A stretch of 5,845 bases of DNA. Source: Sphingomonas sp. GTDB lineage: Bacteria > Pseudomonadota > Alphaproteobacteria > Sphingomonadales > Sphingomonadaceae. Position numbers and translations under genes: made by a program. Shown piece after piece: positions 1 to 5,474 of this stretch. Under the pieces are notes generated by a model, which did not search any database, was not told where the DNA came from, and saw nothing but the letters and a program-made list of their open reading frames with translations. Where the stretch lies: the NCBI GenBank assembly GCA_013822915.1, contig PNLG01000184.1:1-5845 (forward strand), in the 5' to 3' direction. Position 1 is the stretch's first letter; each line of letters starts with the position of its first letter.

Positions 1-121
1 GACGCTGACCGTGCTGGCCGGGGCCATATTCGCGCTTGTTGACGGGGCTTTTCGGGCGACCCCAGATGTTTTCGCCCATCCGGCGGTCAAGTTTATACTT
101 TGCGTTTGCGCGCTTCGACAT
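1..121 (-). CDS. rpsD: 30S ribosomal protein S4, N-terminal part (runs off left edge)
   Basis: S4 is a primary 16S rRNA-binding protein that nucleates assembly of the small ribosomal subunit. Reading the minus strand from the ATG at 121-119 gives 40 codons without a stop, up to the window edge. They contain MSKRANAKYKLDRRMGEN followed by IWGRPKSPVNKREYGPGQ and HGQR. This is the near-invariant N-terminus of alphaproteobacterial S4, including the short spacing before the GENIWGRP block. The start is fixed by the family alignment and by a Shine-Dalgarno AAGGA at 133-129, 7 nt upstream. The remaining roughly 160 residues, with most of the S4 RNA-binding domain, lie outside the window. It is on the same strand as the TrmJ gene, 195 bp downstream of it, and probably has its own promoter. 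Identification is by direct recognition of the conserved N-terminal sequence. Confidence 0.95.
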   Translation of the reverse strand, partial: MSKRANAKYKLDRRMGENIWGRPKSPVNKREYGPGQHGQR

Positions 122-128
122 TCATTCA

Positions 129-133
129 TCCTT
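129..133 (-). promoter_or_regulatory. Shine-Dalgarno of rpsD
   Basis: The minus strand reads GAAGGATGAATGA before the rpsD ATG. AAGGA lies 7 nt from the start codon. An overlapping out-of-frame ATG just upstream (ATGAATGAATG) makes this site useful for choosing the correct start. Confidence 0.75.
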
Positions 134-215
134 CAATTGCCAATAACGCCCGCTGCCATTGTGGCGACAGGAGTCCCGGTCGTCGCGCTGCTGGTTCCTG
201 GGATAAGGAAGGCAG

Positions 216-243
216 GGCCACCGCTTCACCGGGGTGCGGGGCC
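216..243 (-). promoter_or_regulatory. Imperfect hairpin in the rpsD leader
   Basis: Positions 216-219 (GGCC) pair with 240-243, CCG at 221-223 with CGG at 237-239, and CAC at 227-229 with GTG at 234-236, giving about 10 base pairs with two bulges. If the promoter at 260-288 is used, this falls at the very start of the rpsD leader RNA. It has no T-run after it on either strand, so a simple terminator for the upstream trmJ operon is less likely. Its function is unknown. A role in rpsD control is only inferred from S4 autoregulation in other bacteria. Confidence 0.35.
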
Positions 244-259
244 AATTGCGAAGGCGCGG

Positions 260-288
260 GCCATGGCAGAGCGCGCCTGTCCCGTCAA
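260..288 (-). promoter_or_regulatory. Candidate sigma-70-type promoter for rpsD
   Basis: On the minus strand a TTGACG box (288-283) is followed after exactly 17 nt by CATGGC (265-260). The -35 box is close to consensus and the -10 box is weak. It sits between the TrmJ stop and rpsD, facing rpsD, and predicts a transcript start near 253 and a leader of roughly 130 nt. No other TTGAC box with a spaced -10 was seen in this gap. Confidence 0.45.
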
Positions 289-316
289 GCGCCCGCCACC
301 TGTCGCCGCCAAAAGC

Positions 317-1045
317 TTATCGCCGGTCGCGTGGCCGCTCGAGCGCAGAGAGGACACCGCGCAGCGTGCGCACTTCCTGGCTTGACCAGCCGGGCTTGGT
401 CAGCAAGGTGCGCAGCGTGCGTCGCGTCGTGGGGGTGCGATCGGGCGGGAAGTAAAACCCGGCGGCGTCGAGCATCGCATCAAGCTGGCCGATCATCCCG
501 TCTAGCTCGGCTTGCGGCGCGGACGGCGGCAATTCGACCTCGGGCGGCATGGCCAGCGCCTCGCCCTTTGACCATTCATAGGCGACTAGAATGACCGCCT
601 GCGCGAGATTGAGCGACCCGAATTCGGCATTGATCGGCGCGGTGATGATGGTGCGGGCCAGCGCAATATCGTCGGTTTCCAGCCCCGCCCGCTCCGGCCC
701 GAACAGAATCGCACTGCGCGCGGGGGCTTGACGGATCGTGGATGCGGCCTGTTCCGGCGTCACCACCGGCTTGGTCACGCCGCGCTTGCGCACCGTCGTT
801 GCATAGACATGCGCGCAGTCGGCAACCGCCTCCGCCACGCTGTCGAACACGCCTGCGCGTTCGAGCACGATGTCGGCGCCACTCGCCGCAGGCCCAGCAG
901 CAGGATTAGGCCAACCATCGCGCGGCGCGACCAGCCGCAGCTCGGTCAGCCCGAAGTTGAGCATCGCGCGCGCCGCCTTGCCGATATTTTCGCCCAATTG
1001 CGGCCGGACCAGCACCATCACCGGGGGCGGCGCCACCACGCTCAC
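317..1045 (-). CDS. trmJ: TrmJ-type SPOUT RNA 2'-O-methyltransferase
   Basis: This 242-aa protein belongs to the TrmH/SpoU (SPOUT) class of S-adenosylmethionine-dependent RNA 2'-O-ribose methyltransferases. The TrmJ subgroup modifies residue 32 of tRNA. All three SPOUT motifs are present: NIGKAARAMLNFG at residues 20-32, ILFGPERAGL at 113-122 and SLNLAQAVILVAYE at 144-157, which together form the knotted SAM site. The C-terminal part (about 180-240) matches the TrmJ helical extension, with LDAMLDAAGFYFP and the RTLRTLLTKPGW segment. The gene starts with GTG at 1045-1043, overlapping the nrdR TGA by 4 nt. In-frame GTG codons 3, 4 and 9 and ATG codon 10 are alternatives, so the first ten residues are uncertain. 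It is the last gene of the rpiB-glyA-nrdR run. The family call is firm. The exact substrate (tRNA position 32 rather than another RNA) is inferred from family resemblance. Confidence 0.88.
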   Translation of the reverse strand: MSVVAPPPVMVLVRPQLGENIGKAARAMLNFGLTELRLVAPRDGWPNPAAGPAASGADIVLERAGVFDSVAEAVADCAHVYATTVRKRGVTKPVVTPEQAASTIRQAPARSAILFGPERAGLETDDIALARTIITAPINAEFGSLNLAQAVILVAYEWSKGEALAMPPEVELPPSAPQAELDGMIGQLDAMLDAAGFYFPPDRTPTTRRTLRTLLTKPGWSSQEVRTLRGVLSALERPRDRR

Positions 1046-1515
1046 CCCTTGGCCACCTCGGTGACGGACCCGGCGAATTCCTCAAAATCGCGCGCCTCGC
1101 GAAAATCCTTATAGACGCTCGCAAAGCGGATATAGGCGACCGAATCGAGCCCTTTCAGCCCTTCCATCACCATTTCGCCGATCAGTTTTGACGCAATTTC
1201 GCTATCGCCCAGCGTTTCGAGCTGGCGCTGGATCCCGCTCACCAGCTTTTCGATCCGCACCGCGTCGATCGGCCGCTTGCGACAGGCAATCGATACCGAC
1301 CGCATCAGCTTTTCGCGCTCAAACGGCTCACGACGCATGCCGCCGCCGCTTTCGTTCTTCACCACCACCAACTCGCGCAGCTGAATCCGCTCAAAGGTGG
1401 TGAAGCGCGCTGCGCACCCCTCACACTGGCGCCGCCGCCGGATCGCGGCGCCATCCTCGGTCGAGCGGCTGTCCTTTACCTGGCTGTCTTCATGGCCACA
1501 AAACGGACAGCGCAT
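1042..1515 (-). CDS. nrdR: Transcriptional repressor NrdR
   Basis: NrdR is a zinc-ribbon and ATP-cone repressor that senses ATP/dATP and shuts down ribonucleotide reductase genes by binding NrdR boxes. The 157-aa protein has the usual length. It begins MRCPFCGHEDSQVKDSR. The zinc ligands are Cys3, Cys6, Cys31 and Cys34, and the RRRRQCEGCAARFTTFERI stretch typical of the family follows from residue 26. Residues about 48-140 form the ATP-cone, with KNESGGGMRREPFEREKL and the VAYIRFASVYKDF block. The ATG at 1515-1513 directly follows the glyA stop (TGAATG), with no clear Shine-Dalgarno, suggesting translation coupled to glyA. The stop overlaps the GTG of trmJ. Placement behind glyA is common in alphaproteobacteria. 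No ribonucleotide reductase gene or clear NrdR box is in the window. Confidence 0.96.
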   Translation of the reverse strand: MRCPFCGHEDSQVKDSRSTEDGAAIRRRRQCEGCAARFTTFERIQLRELVVVKNESGGGMRREPFEREKLMRSVSIACRKRPIDAVRIEKLVSGIQRQLETLGDSEIASKLIGEMVMEGLKGLDSVAYIRFASVYKDFREARDFEEFAGSVTEVAKG

Positions 1516-2835
1516 TCACAGGCCCGGATAAATGGGGAAGGCAGCGGTCAGCTCGGCGACTTCGCGGCGCACCCGCTCCTCGACCTGCGCATCGCCCGCG
1601 TCGCCGCACCGCGATAGCCCCTCGACTACCTCGGCGATCAGGCGCCCGATGGTGCGAAACTCGGCCGGACCGAAGCCGCGCGTCGTGCCCGCCGGTGTCC
1701 CCAACCGGATACCGGACGTGACAAAGGGCGAGCGCGTGTCGAACGGAATACCGTTTTTGTTGCACGTCAGCCAGGCACGGTCGAGGCCGTGCTCGGCCGC
1801 CTTGCCGGTCACATCGCGCACGGTCAGGTCGACCAGCATCGAGTGATTGTCGGTCCCGCCCGACACAATGCCCAGCCCCTGTTCCTGCAACGACGCCGCC
1901 AGCGCGCGGGCGTTTTCGACAACGCGGTGGGCGTAGAGCTTGAATTCCGGGCGCAAAGCCTCGCGAAACGCCACCGCCTTGGCCGCGATGATGTGCATCA
2001 GCGGCCCGCCCTGAAGCCCTGGAAAAATCGCACTGTTCAGTTTTTTCGCCAACGCTTCGTCATTGGTCAGGATCACGCCCGACCGTGGCCCGCGCAGGCT
2101 CTTGTGCGTGGTCGTCGTCACCACATGCGCGTGCGGGAACGGGCTGGGGTGCGCGCCGCCTGCGACCAGCCCGGAAATATGCGACATATCGACCAGCAGC
2201 GTCGCACCCACTTCATCGGCGATCGCGCGAAAACCCGCCCAGTCCCAGATCCGCGAATATGCGGTGCCGCCCGCGATAATCAGCTTGGGCCGGTGCGCGC
2301 GCGCGGTGGCGGCCACCTCGTCCATATCGACCAGATGATCGTCGCGCCGCACGCCATAGGGAATCGGCTTGAACCATTTGCCCGACATATTGACCGGCGA
2401 CCCATGCGTCAGATGGCCGCCCGAATTCAGGTCGAGCCCCATAAAGCTGTCGCCGGGATCGAGCAGCGCGAGGAAAACCGCCTGGTTCATCTGACTGCCC
2501 GAATTGGGCTGAACATTGGCGAAATCGCACCCGAATAGCGCCTTTGCCCGCTCAATCGCCAGCGTTTCGACGGTATCAGCGTATTCGCAGCCGCCATAAT
2601 AGCGCTTGCCCGGATAGCCCTCGGCATATTTGTTGGTCAGCACCGATCCGGCAGCCTCCAACACGGCGCGGCTGGCGATGTTTTCGCTCGCGATCAGCTC
2701 GATCTTGTCACGCTGGCGGCCAAGCTCGCCGGTAAGCGCGGCGGCGATTTCGGGGTCGGCATCGGCCAGCGGGTCGTGCCAAAACCCCTGCATGATATCG
2801 TCATGCGCATCGAGAAGGTTTGCGTTCATGGTCAT
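1516..2835 (-). CDS. glyA: Serine hydroxymethyltransferase
   Basis: GlyA is a cytosolic pyridoxal-phosphate enzyme that interconverts serine and glycine with transfer of a one-carbon unit to tetrahydrofolate, feeding purine, thymidylate and methionine synthesis. The 439-aa protein has full family length. Hallmarks seen are ELIASENIAS (46-55), the NKYAEGYPGKRYYGG block (68-82), the cofactor region LVDMSHISGLVAGG (214-227), and the lysine that forms the Schiff base, K245, in VVTTTTHKSLRGPR. GLQGGPLMH (273-281) and the C-terminal TSGIRLGTPAGTTRGF (373-388) are also present. No key residue is missing. The first ATG (2835-2833) overlaps the rpiB stop by 4 nt. The in-frame ATG two codons on (2829-2827) is better placed behind the GAGGA at 2843-2839, which would give 437 aa. 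It is the second gene of a coupled operon with rpiB, nrdR and trmJ. Confidence 0.98.
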   Translation of the reverse strand: MTMNANLLDAHDDIMQGFWHDPLADADPEIAAALTGELGRQRDKIELIASENIASRAVLEAAGSVLTNKYAEGYPGKRYYGGCEYADTVETLAIERAKALFGCDFANVQPNSGSQMNQAVFLALLDPGDSFMGLDLNSGGHLTHGSPVNMSGKWFKPIPYGVRRDDHLVDMDEVAATARAHRPKLIIAGGTAYSRIWDWAGFRAIADEVGATLLVDMSHISGLVAGGAHPSPFPHAHVVTTTTHKSLRGPRSGVILTNDEALAKKLNSAIFPGLQGGPLMHIIAAKAVAFREALRPEFKLYAHRVVENARALAASLQEQGLGIVSGGTDNHSMLVDLTVRDVTGKAAEHGLDRAWLTCNKNGIPFDTRSPFVTSGIRLGTPAGTTRGFGPAEFRTIGRLIAEVVEGLSRCGDAGDAQVEERVRREVAELTAAFPIYPGL

Positions 2836-3284
2836 GCTTCCTCGCGCTTCGGCGGCTGTGCGTCCAACTTGGCGACGCGCGCCGAATGGCGGCCGCCCTC
2901 AAAATCGGTGTTCAGAAACGCGGTGATGCACGCCCGCGCCATTTCCTCGCCAATCAGCCGCGCGCCCAGCGCAATGGCATTGGCATCGTTATGCTGACGC
3001 GCAAGTGCTGCCGACAAGGGGTCGTCGACCCGCGCGCATCGGCACCCGGCAATCCGGTTGGCCGCAATCGAAATCCCGATGCCCGACCCGCACAGCGCAA
3101 TGCCGCGCGCCGCCGCCCCGCTCGCCACAGCCATGCCAAGCGCATGGCCGAAATCGGGATAATCGACGCTGTCGGGACCGTGCGTGCCCAGATCGTCCAC
3201 CTCATGCCCCTGCGCCTGCAACCAGGGCATCAGGGCGGATTTGAGCGCAAAGGCAGCATGATCGGACGCAATGGCAAGCCGCAT
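2832..3284 (-). CDS. rpiB: Ribose-5-phosphate isomerase B
   Basis: RpiB (LacA/RpiB family) interconverts ribose 5-phosphate and ribulose 5-phosphate in the pentose phosphate pathway, in the cytosol. The protein is 150 aa, the normal size. It starts MRLAIASDHAAFALK with the family Asp8-His9 pair. ALCGSGIGISIAANR lies at residues 63-77, where Cys65 is the usual catalytic base, and RQHNDANAIALGAR at 96-109 is the conserved C-terminal active-site segment. The start at 3284 is set by the family N-terminus. The frame stays open upstream to 3362, but that stretch has no family resemblance. A GGAG lies 13 nt upstream, which is loose spacing. It is the first gene of the operon, divergent from the ECF sigma gene, and its TGA overlaps the glyA ATG. 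Position next to glyA is common in alphaproteobacteria. A related allose or sugar-phosphate isomerase activity cannot be excluded from sequence. Confidence 0.95.
   Translation of the reverse strand: MRLAIASDHAAFALKSALMPWLQAQGHEVDDLGTHGPDSVDYPDFGHALGMAVASGAAARGIALCGSGIGISIAANRIAGCRCARVDDPLSAALARQHNDANAIALGARLIGEEMARACITAFLNTDFEGGRHSARVAKLDAQPPKREEA
2839..2843 (-). promoter_or_regulatory. Shine-Dalgarno of glyA, inside the end of rpiB
   Basis: GAGGA on the minus strand lies only 3 nt from the first glyA ATG but 9 nt from the ATG two codons later. The spacing therefore favours the second ATG (2829) as the true start, although the ATGA overlap favours the first for translational coupling. Confidence 0.5.
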
Positions 3285-3366
3285 GGCGGGCAAGGAACTC
3301 CGCTGGTCAATGAAACAGGAAAGCTTCCCTAGCGAAGGGCGGGCGCCATGGCCACACCGCATTTCG

Positions 3367-3380
3367 GATAGCGCGCTATC
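3367..3380. repeat. Perfect 14-bp palindrome, possible operator
   Basis: GATAGCGCGCTATC equals its own reverse complement over all 14 bases. It lies 83 bp from the rpiB start and 62 bp from the sigma GTG. A perfect dyad in a divergent intergenic region is a classic arrangement for a dimeric regulator, but no known consensus is matched by eye and no regulator is implied. Confidence 0.5.
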
Positions 3381-3405
3381 GTCCCGCAGATGTGCGAAAA
3401 ATCAT

Positions 3406-3434
3406 TTGTCGCGCCCAGAGGGGAAAGCTACCAC
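3406..3434 (+). promoter_or_regulatory. Weak candidate promoter for the sigma gene (possible leaderless start)
   Basis: TTGTCG (3406-3411) and TACCAC (3429-3434) are separated by 17 nt. Both boxes match sigma-70 consensus only partly. If real, transcription would begin at about 3441-3442, on the GTG start codon itself, giving a leaderless mRNA. That would fit the absence of a correctly spaced Shine-Dalgarno: the nearest purine run, AGAGGGGAAAG at 3417-3427, is 14 nt away. Confidence 0.25.
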
Positions 3435-3441
3435 TCCGCGC

Positions 3442-4011
3442 GTGACGCCATCGCCACCCAACGCCAGCGCTGCCCGTGCCCAGCTTGTGGAGGTGTTGTT
3501 GCGTGTCGGGCAGGAGGATCGCGCCGCACTTTCGACACTCTATACGCTGACGAGTGCAAAACTTTTTGGCATTTGCCTGCGTATCTGTGGCGAACGGCAA
3601 GCAGCAGAGGATGTGTTGCAGGAAGTGTATCTTATCGTGTGGAAGCGCGCGGGCGGCTATGAGCCGGGTCGCGCCAGCCCGATTACGTGGCTGGCGACGA
3701 TCGCGCGCAACCGCGCGATTGACTGGCGCCGGGCACAGGGTGCGCGCACCATGACGACGATCGACGATGCCATGCCGATTGCCGATGACCGCCCGCTGGC
3801 GACCGACATCATGCTCGCTGCCGAAGCCAATGGCCGGTTACACCTGTGCCTGGACCAGCTGGAGGAAAAGCCCCGGCTTGCCATCCGCACGGCGTTTTTC
3901 GACGGCGTGACCTATGCCGAACTGGCAGAGCGGCTGGGCGTGCCGCTGGGCACGATGAAAAGCTGGGTGCGACGCGGGCTGATGCAATTGCGGGCGTGTG
4001 TCGAGCAATGA
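3442..4011 (+). CDS. ECF (sigma-70 family group 4) sigma factor, SigK-like
   Basis: This is an extracytoplasmic-function sigma factor of about 189 aa from the GTG at 3442. It directs RNA polymerase to a small regulon when released from its anti-sigma partner. Region 2 spans about residues 30-98, with LYTLTSAKLFGICLRI at 33-48, AAEDVLQEVYLIVWKRA at 54-70 and WLATIARNRAIDWRR at 83-97 (the -10-reading 2.3-2.4 part). A short variable linker (about 100-130) follows. Region 4 covers about 132-187, with helix-turn-helix TYAELAERLGVPLGTMKSW at 157-175. No extra C-terminal domain is present. In-frame ATGs at 3271, 3283 and 3310 would add up to 57 arginine/serine-rich residues overlapping rpiB or the promoter region, unlike the family. 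GTG 3442 gives a normal N-terminus, but the start is not certain. The stop overlaps the ATG of the RskA-like gene (ATGA), the standard layout for a sigma/anti-sigma pair. Resemblance to mycobacterial SigK is from memory of the family. Confidence 0.92.
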   Translation: MTPSPPNASAARAQLVEVLLRVGQEDRAALSTLYTLTSAKLFGICLRICGERQAAEDVLQEVYLIVWKRAGGYEPGRASPITWLATIARNRAIDWRRAQGARTMTTIDDAMPIADDRPLATDIMLAAEANGRLHLCLDQLEEKPRLAIRTAFFDGVTYAELAERLGVPLGTMKSWVRRGLMQLRACVEQ

Positions 4012-4769
4012 CCGGCACCCCGCTTCCCCCTGACGACGGCACCCCGCCCACAGAGGATGGCGCTGCGTTGGCCGCCGAACTGGCACTTGGCCTGCTCGAT
4101 GGTGATGATCGGGCAGCGGCGATGCGGCGGGTACTGACCGATCCCGCCTTTGCCGCCGATGTCGAACGCTGGCGCGCGCATTTCGGCGTGTTGTTCGAGG
4201 ACTGGCCCGAAGCCACGCCACCGCCCGATGGACTTGCCCGGCTGGAGGCCGCGCTCGCACCCGCACGGCTGACCGCCAATGACAATCCGCCTGCGGCGAC
4301 CAGCAACCGGCTGTGGCAGGGGATTGCAGGTCTGTCGTCGCTGATCGCGGCGACGCTGGCTGGGGTGATGGTGCTGCGCCCCGCCCCCGTTTCACCGCCG
4401 CCCCCGCCCGTGGTCGTGCAGGCAGCCGCCGGCCCCGTGCTCGTCGCAGCCCTTGCCCCCACCAGCAAGGGCGCACCGATTGCGGCGATCTATGACGGGA
4501 CGCGCGGTGATTTGCGGATTGGTGCTGCCGCCCTGGCGGACAGTGCGCATAGTGCCGAGCTATGGGTGATCCCCGCGACCGACAAGGTGCCGCGCTCGCT
4601 CGGGCTGCTGCGCGCCGGGGACCGGACCGCGCTGGCGATTACAGCTGCCAACCAGCGCCGATTTGCAGCGGGCGCTACGCTTGCCGTCACGCTGGAGGCG
4701 CCGGGCGGCTCGCCCGATGGCACGCCCAAGGGGCCGGTTGTCGCCGCTGGATCGCTGACCCAGATTTAG
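4008..4769 (+). CDS. RskA-type membrane anti-sigma factor
   Basis: This 253-aa protein is the probable inhibitor of the sigma factor encoded just upstream, whose stop it overlaps by 4 nt. The layout is a cytoplasmic sigma-binding N-terminus (about 20-70, with AAELALGLLDGDDR and AFAADVERWRAHFGVLFEDW), one transmembrane helix (about 102-123, with IAGLSSLIAATLAGVMVL), a proline-rich linker (124-137), and a periplasmic anti-sigma-K (RskA, PF10099-like) domain to the C-terminus. That domain shows AIYDGTRGDLRI, ELWVIPATDKVPRSLGLL (184-201) and LAVTLEAPGGSPDGTP (225-240) followed by GPVVAAGSL, which are strongly characteristic. There is no cysteine in the whole protein, so it cannot be a zinc-binding (ZAS, HxxxCxxC) anti-sigma factor. 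Release of sigma by regulated membrane proteolysis, as shown for RskA of M. tuberculosis, is inferred. The signal sensed is unknown. Confidence 0.88.
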   Translation: MTGTPLPPDDGTPPTEDGAALAAELALGLLDGDDRAAAMRRVLTDPAFAADVERWRAHFGVLFEDWPEATPPPDGLARLEAALAPARLTANDNPPAATSNRLWQGIAGLSSLIAATLAGVMVLRPAPVSPPPPPVVVQAAAGPVLVAALAPTSKGAPIAAIYDGTRGDLRIGAAALADSAHSAELWVIPATDKVPRSLGLLRAGDRTALAITAANQRRFAAGATLAVTLEAPGGSPDGTPKGPVVAAGSLTQI

Positions 4770-4871
4770 GGCTTGATCAAAGAAATTTCGCGGCGGCGCA
4801 TCTTTTGCCCGGACCTGCCGTATCTCCGCACGCACCACGACAAGGGTGCCCCTTTCAGGAGAGCAATTCCC
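4770..4871 (+). promoter_or_regulatory. Region upstream of the fasciclin gene, probable ECF-dependent promoter region
   Basis: The 102 nt between the anti-sigma stop and the fasciclin ATG are longer than the overlapping junctions nearby, so a separate promoter is likely. Seen here are an 8-bp palindrome TTGATCAA (4773-4780), a CGTATC box (4819-4824) that could be an ECF-type -10, and a small hairpin with 5-bp stem (4842-4846 with 4850-4854) just before the Shine-Dalgarno. There is no sigma-70-like -35 at the correct spacing. I could not find a matching two-box motif in front of the sigma gene, so the exact promoter is not assigned. Confidence 0.35.
4857..4863 (+). promoter_or_regulatory. Shine-Dalgarno of the fasciclin gene
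   Basis: AGGAGAG lies 8 nt before the ATG at 4872. It is strong and well spaced, and it decides for this start over the in-frame upstream start at 4773, which would put a charged stretch in front of the signal peptide. Confidence 0.85.
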
Positions 4872-5423
4872 ATGAATACCGCAGTTCGCATTTCGCTTAT
4901 CGCCAGCGCCTTTGCCCTGGGCGCCGGATCGCTGATTGCCGCGACCAACCCGATTGTCGGCGGAGCAGCGATGTTCCCAACCAAAAACATTGTCGAAAAC
5001 GCTGTCAATTCAAAGGACCACACCACCCTCGTCGCCGCGGTGCAAGCAGCGGGCCTGGTCGACACGCTGTCGAGCCCGGGGCCGTTCACAGTGTTTGCCC
5101 CCACCAACGCCGCCTTTGCCAGGCTGCCTGCGGGCACGGTCGAAACGCTGCTCAAGCCAGAGAATAAGGGCACGCTGACTGCGGTGCTGACGTATCACGT
5201 CGTGGCCGGCAAGGTCAGCGCGGCGCAGCTTGCCGCCAAGGTAAAGATGGGCGGCGGCAAGGCGATGCTCCCGACCGTTCAGGGCGGGATGCTGACCTTC
5301 GCCAAGGCGGGCAAGGGCTATACCGTCACCGACGCCAAGGGCCATGCCGCCAACATCACGATCGCCGATGTCAATCAGTCGAACGGCGTTATCCATGTGA
5401 TCGACACGGTGCTGTTGCCGTAA
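4872..5423 (+). CDS. Secreted single-domain fasciclin (FAS1) protein
   Basis: This is a 183-aa exported protein with one FAS1 domain, a fold linked to adhesion and cell-surface interactions; its exact role in bacteria is mostly unknown. Residues 1-24 form a Sec signal peptide (MNTAVRISLIASAFALG, probable cleavage after IAA). There is no lipobox cysteine, so it is probably soluble in the periplasm or secreted rather than a lipoprotein. The FAS1 domain runs from about 37 to 183: KNIVENAVNSKDHTTLVAAV, the H1 motif GPFTVFAPTNAAF (70-82), the central YHVVAGK (108-114), and the H2 motif NGVIHVIDTVLLP at the very C-terminus. It ends with tandem in-frame stops TAA-TGA. It follows the RskA-like gene by 102 nt on the same strand, so control by the adjacent sigma/anti-sigma pair is likely by analogy with SigK control of the FAS1 proteins MPT70 and MPT83. 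Domain call firm; biological role unknown. Confidence 0.95.
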   Translation: MNTAVRISLIASAFALGAGSLIAATNPIVGGAAMFPTKNIVENAVNSKDHTTLVAAVQAAGLVDTLSSPGPFTVFAPTNAAFARLPAGTVETLLKPENKGTLTAVLTYHVVAGKVSAAQLAAKVKMGGGKAMLPTVQGGMLTFAKAGKGYTVTDAKGHAANITIADVNQSNGVIHVIDTVLLP

Positions 5424-5432
5424 TGAAAATTT

Positions 5433-5472
5433 ATTCGCGCGGCGTGAAACCTTTTTCGGTGTCGGCGCGAAT
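5433..5472. repeat. Inverted repeat 1, 8-bp arms
   Basis: ATTCGCGC at 5433-5440 pairs perfectly with GCGCGAAT at 5465-5472. The 24-nt loop has its own short stem, GAAA (5446-5449) with TTTC (5454-5457). It begins 10 nt after the fasciclin TAA stop codon. Confidence 0.55.
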
Positions 5473-5474
5473 GC

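Larger units (their letters stand above)
3285..3441. promoter_or_regulatory. Divergent control region between rpiB operon and sigma operon
   Basis: These 157 bp separate the rpiB start (minus strand) from the GTG start of the sigma gene (plus strand) and must carry promoters in both directions. The clearest element is the perfect palindrome at 3367-3380. A weak promoter-like pair facing the sigma gene lies at 3406-3434. I could not pick a confident promoter for rpiB, as no TTGAC box with a spaced -10 box was found on the minus strand. No GGAAC-N16-17-CGTT (EcfG-type) element was seen. Confidence 0.6.

Noticed and set aside
163..307. Inverted repeat of 9 bp (GGCGACAGG at 163-171 with CCTGTCGCC at 299-307)
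   Set aside because: Arms are 127 nt apart with no T-run or other support, and one lies upstream of the predicted rpsD transcript start; chance is a sufficient explanation.
11..385. Plus-strand open frame of 124 codons at the left edge
   Set aside because: It runs antisense to the S4 N-terminus and to the end of trmJ and shows no family features.
1789..2538. Long open frame of 249 codons on the plus strand opposite glyA
   Set aside because: It is fully antisense to a firmly identified glyA, has no recognisable family features, and is the usual mirror frame of a GC-rich gene.
3285..3362. N-terminal extension of RpiB to 3362
   Set aside because: RpiB proteins begin at the MRLAIASDH-like strand, and the extra 26 residues have no family match.
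3355..3440. Shared ECF promoter motif in front of the sigma gene and the fasciclin gene
   Set aside because: Similar words occur (CGCAT and TATC boxes), but their spacing differs by five bases between the two regions, so no common two-box motif holds up by eye.
3271..3441. N-terminal extension of the sigma factor from upstream in-frame ATGs
   Set aside because: The added residues are Arg/Ser/Pro-rich with no ECF resemblance and would overlap rpiB or the divergent promoter region.
3809..4476. Open frames of over 200 codons on the minus strand opposite the sigma/anti-sigma genes
   Set aside because: Low-complexity Ala/Ser/Arg-rich translations without motifs, opposite genes with clear domains.
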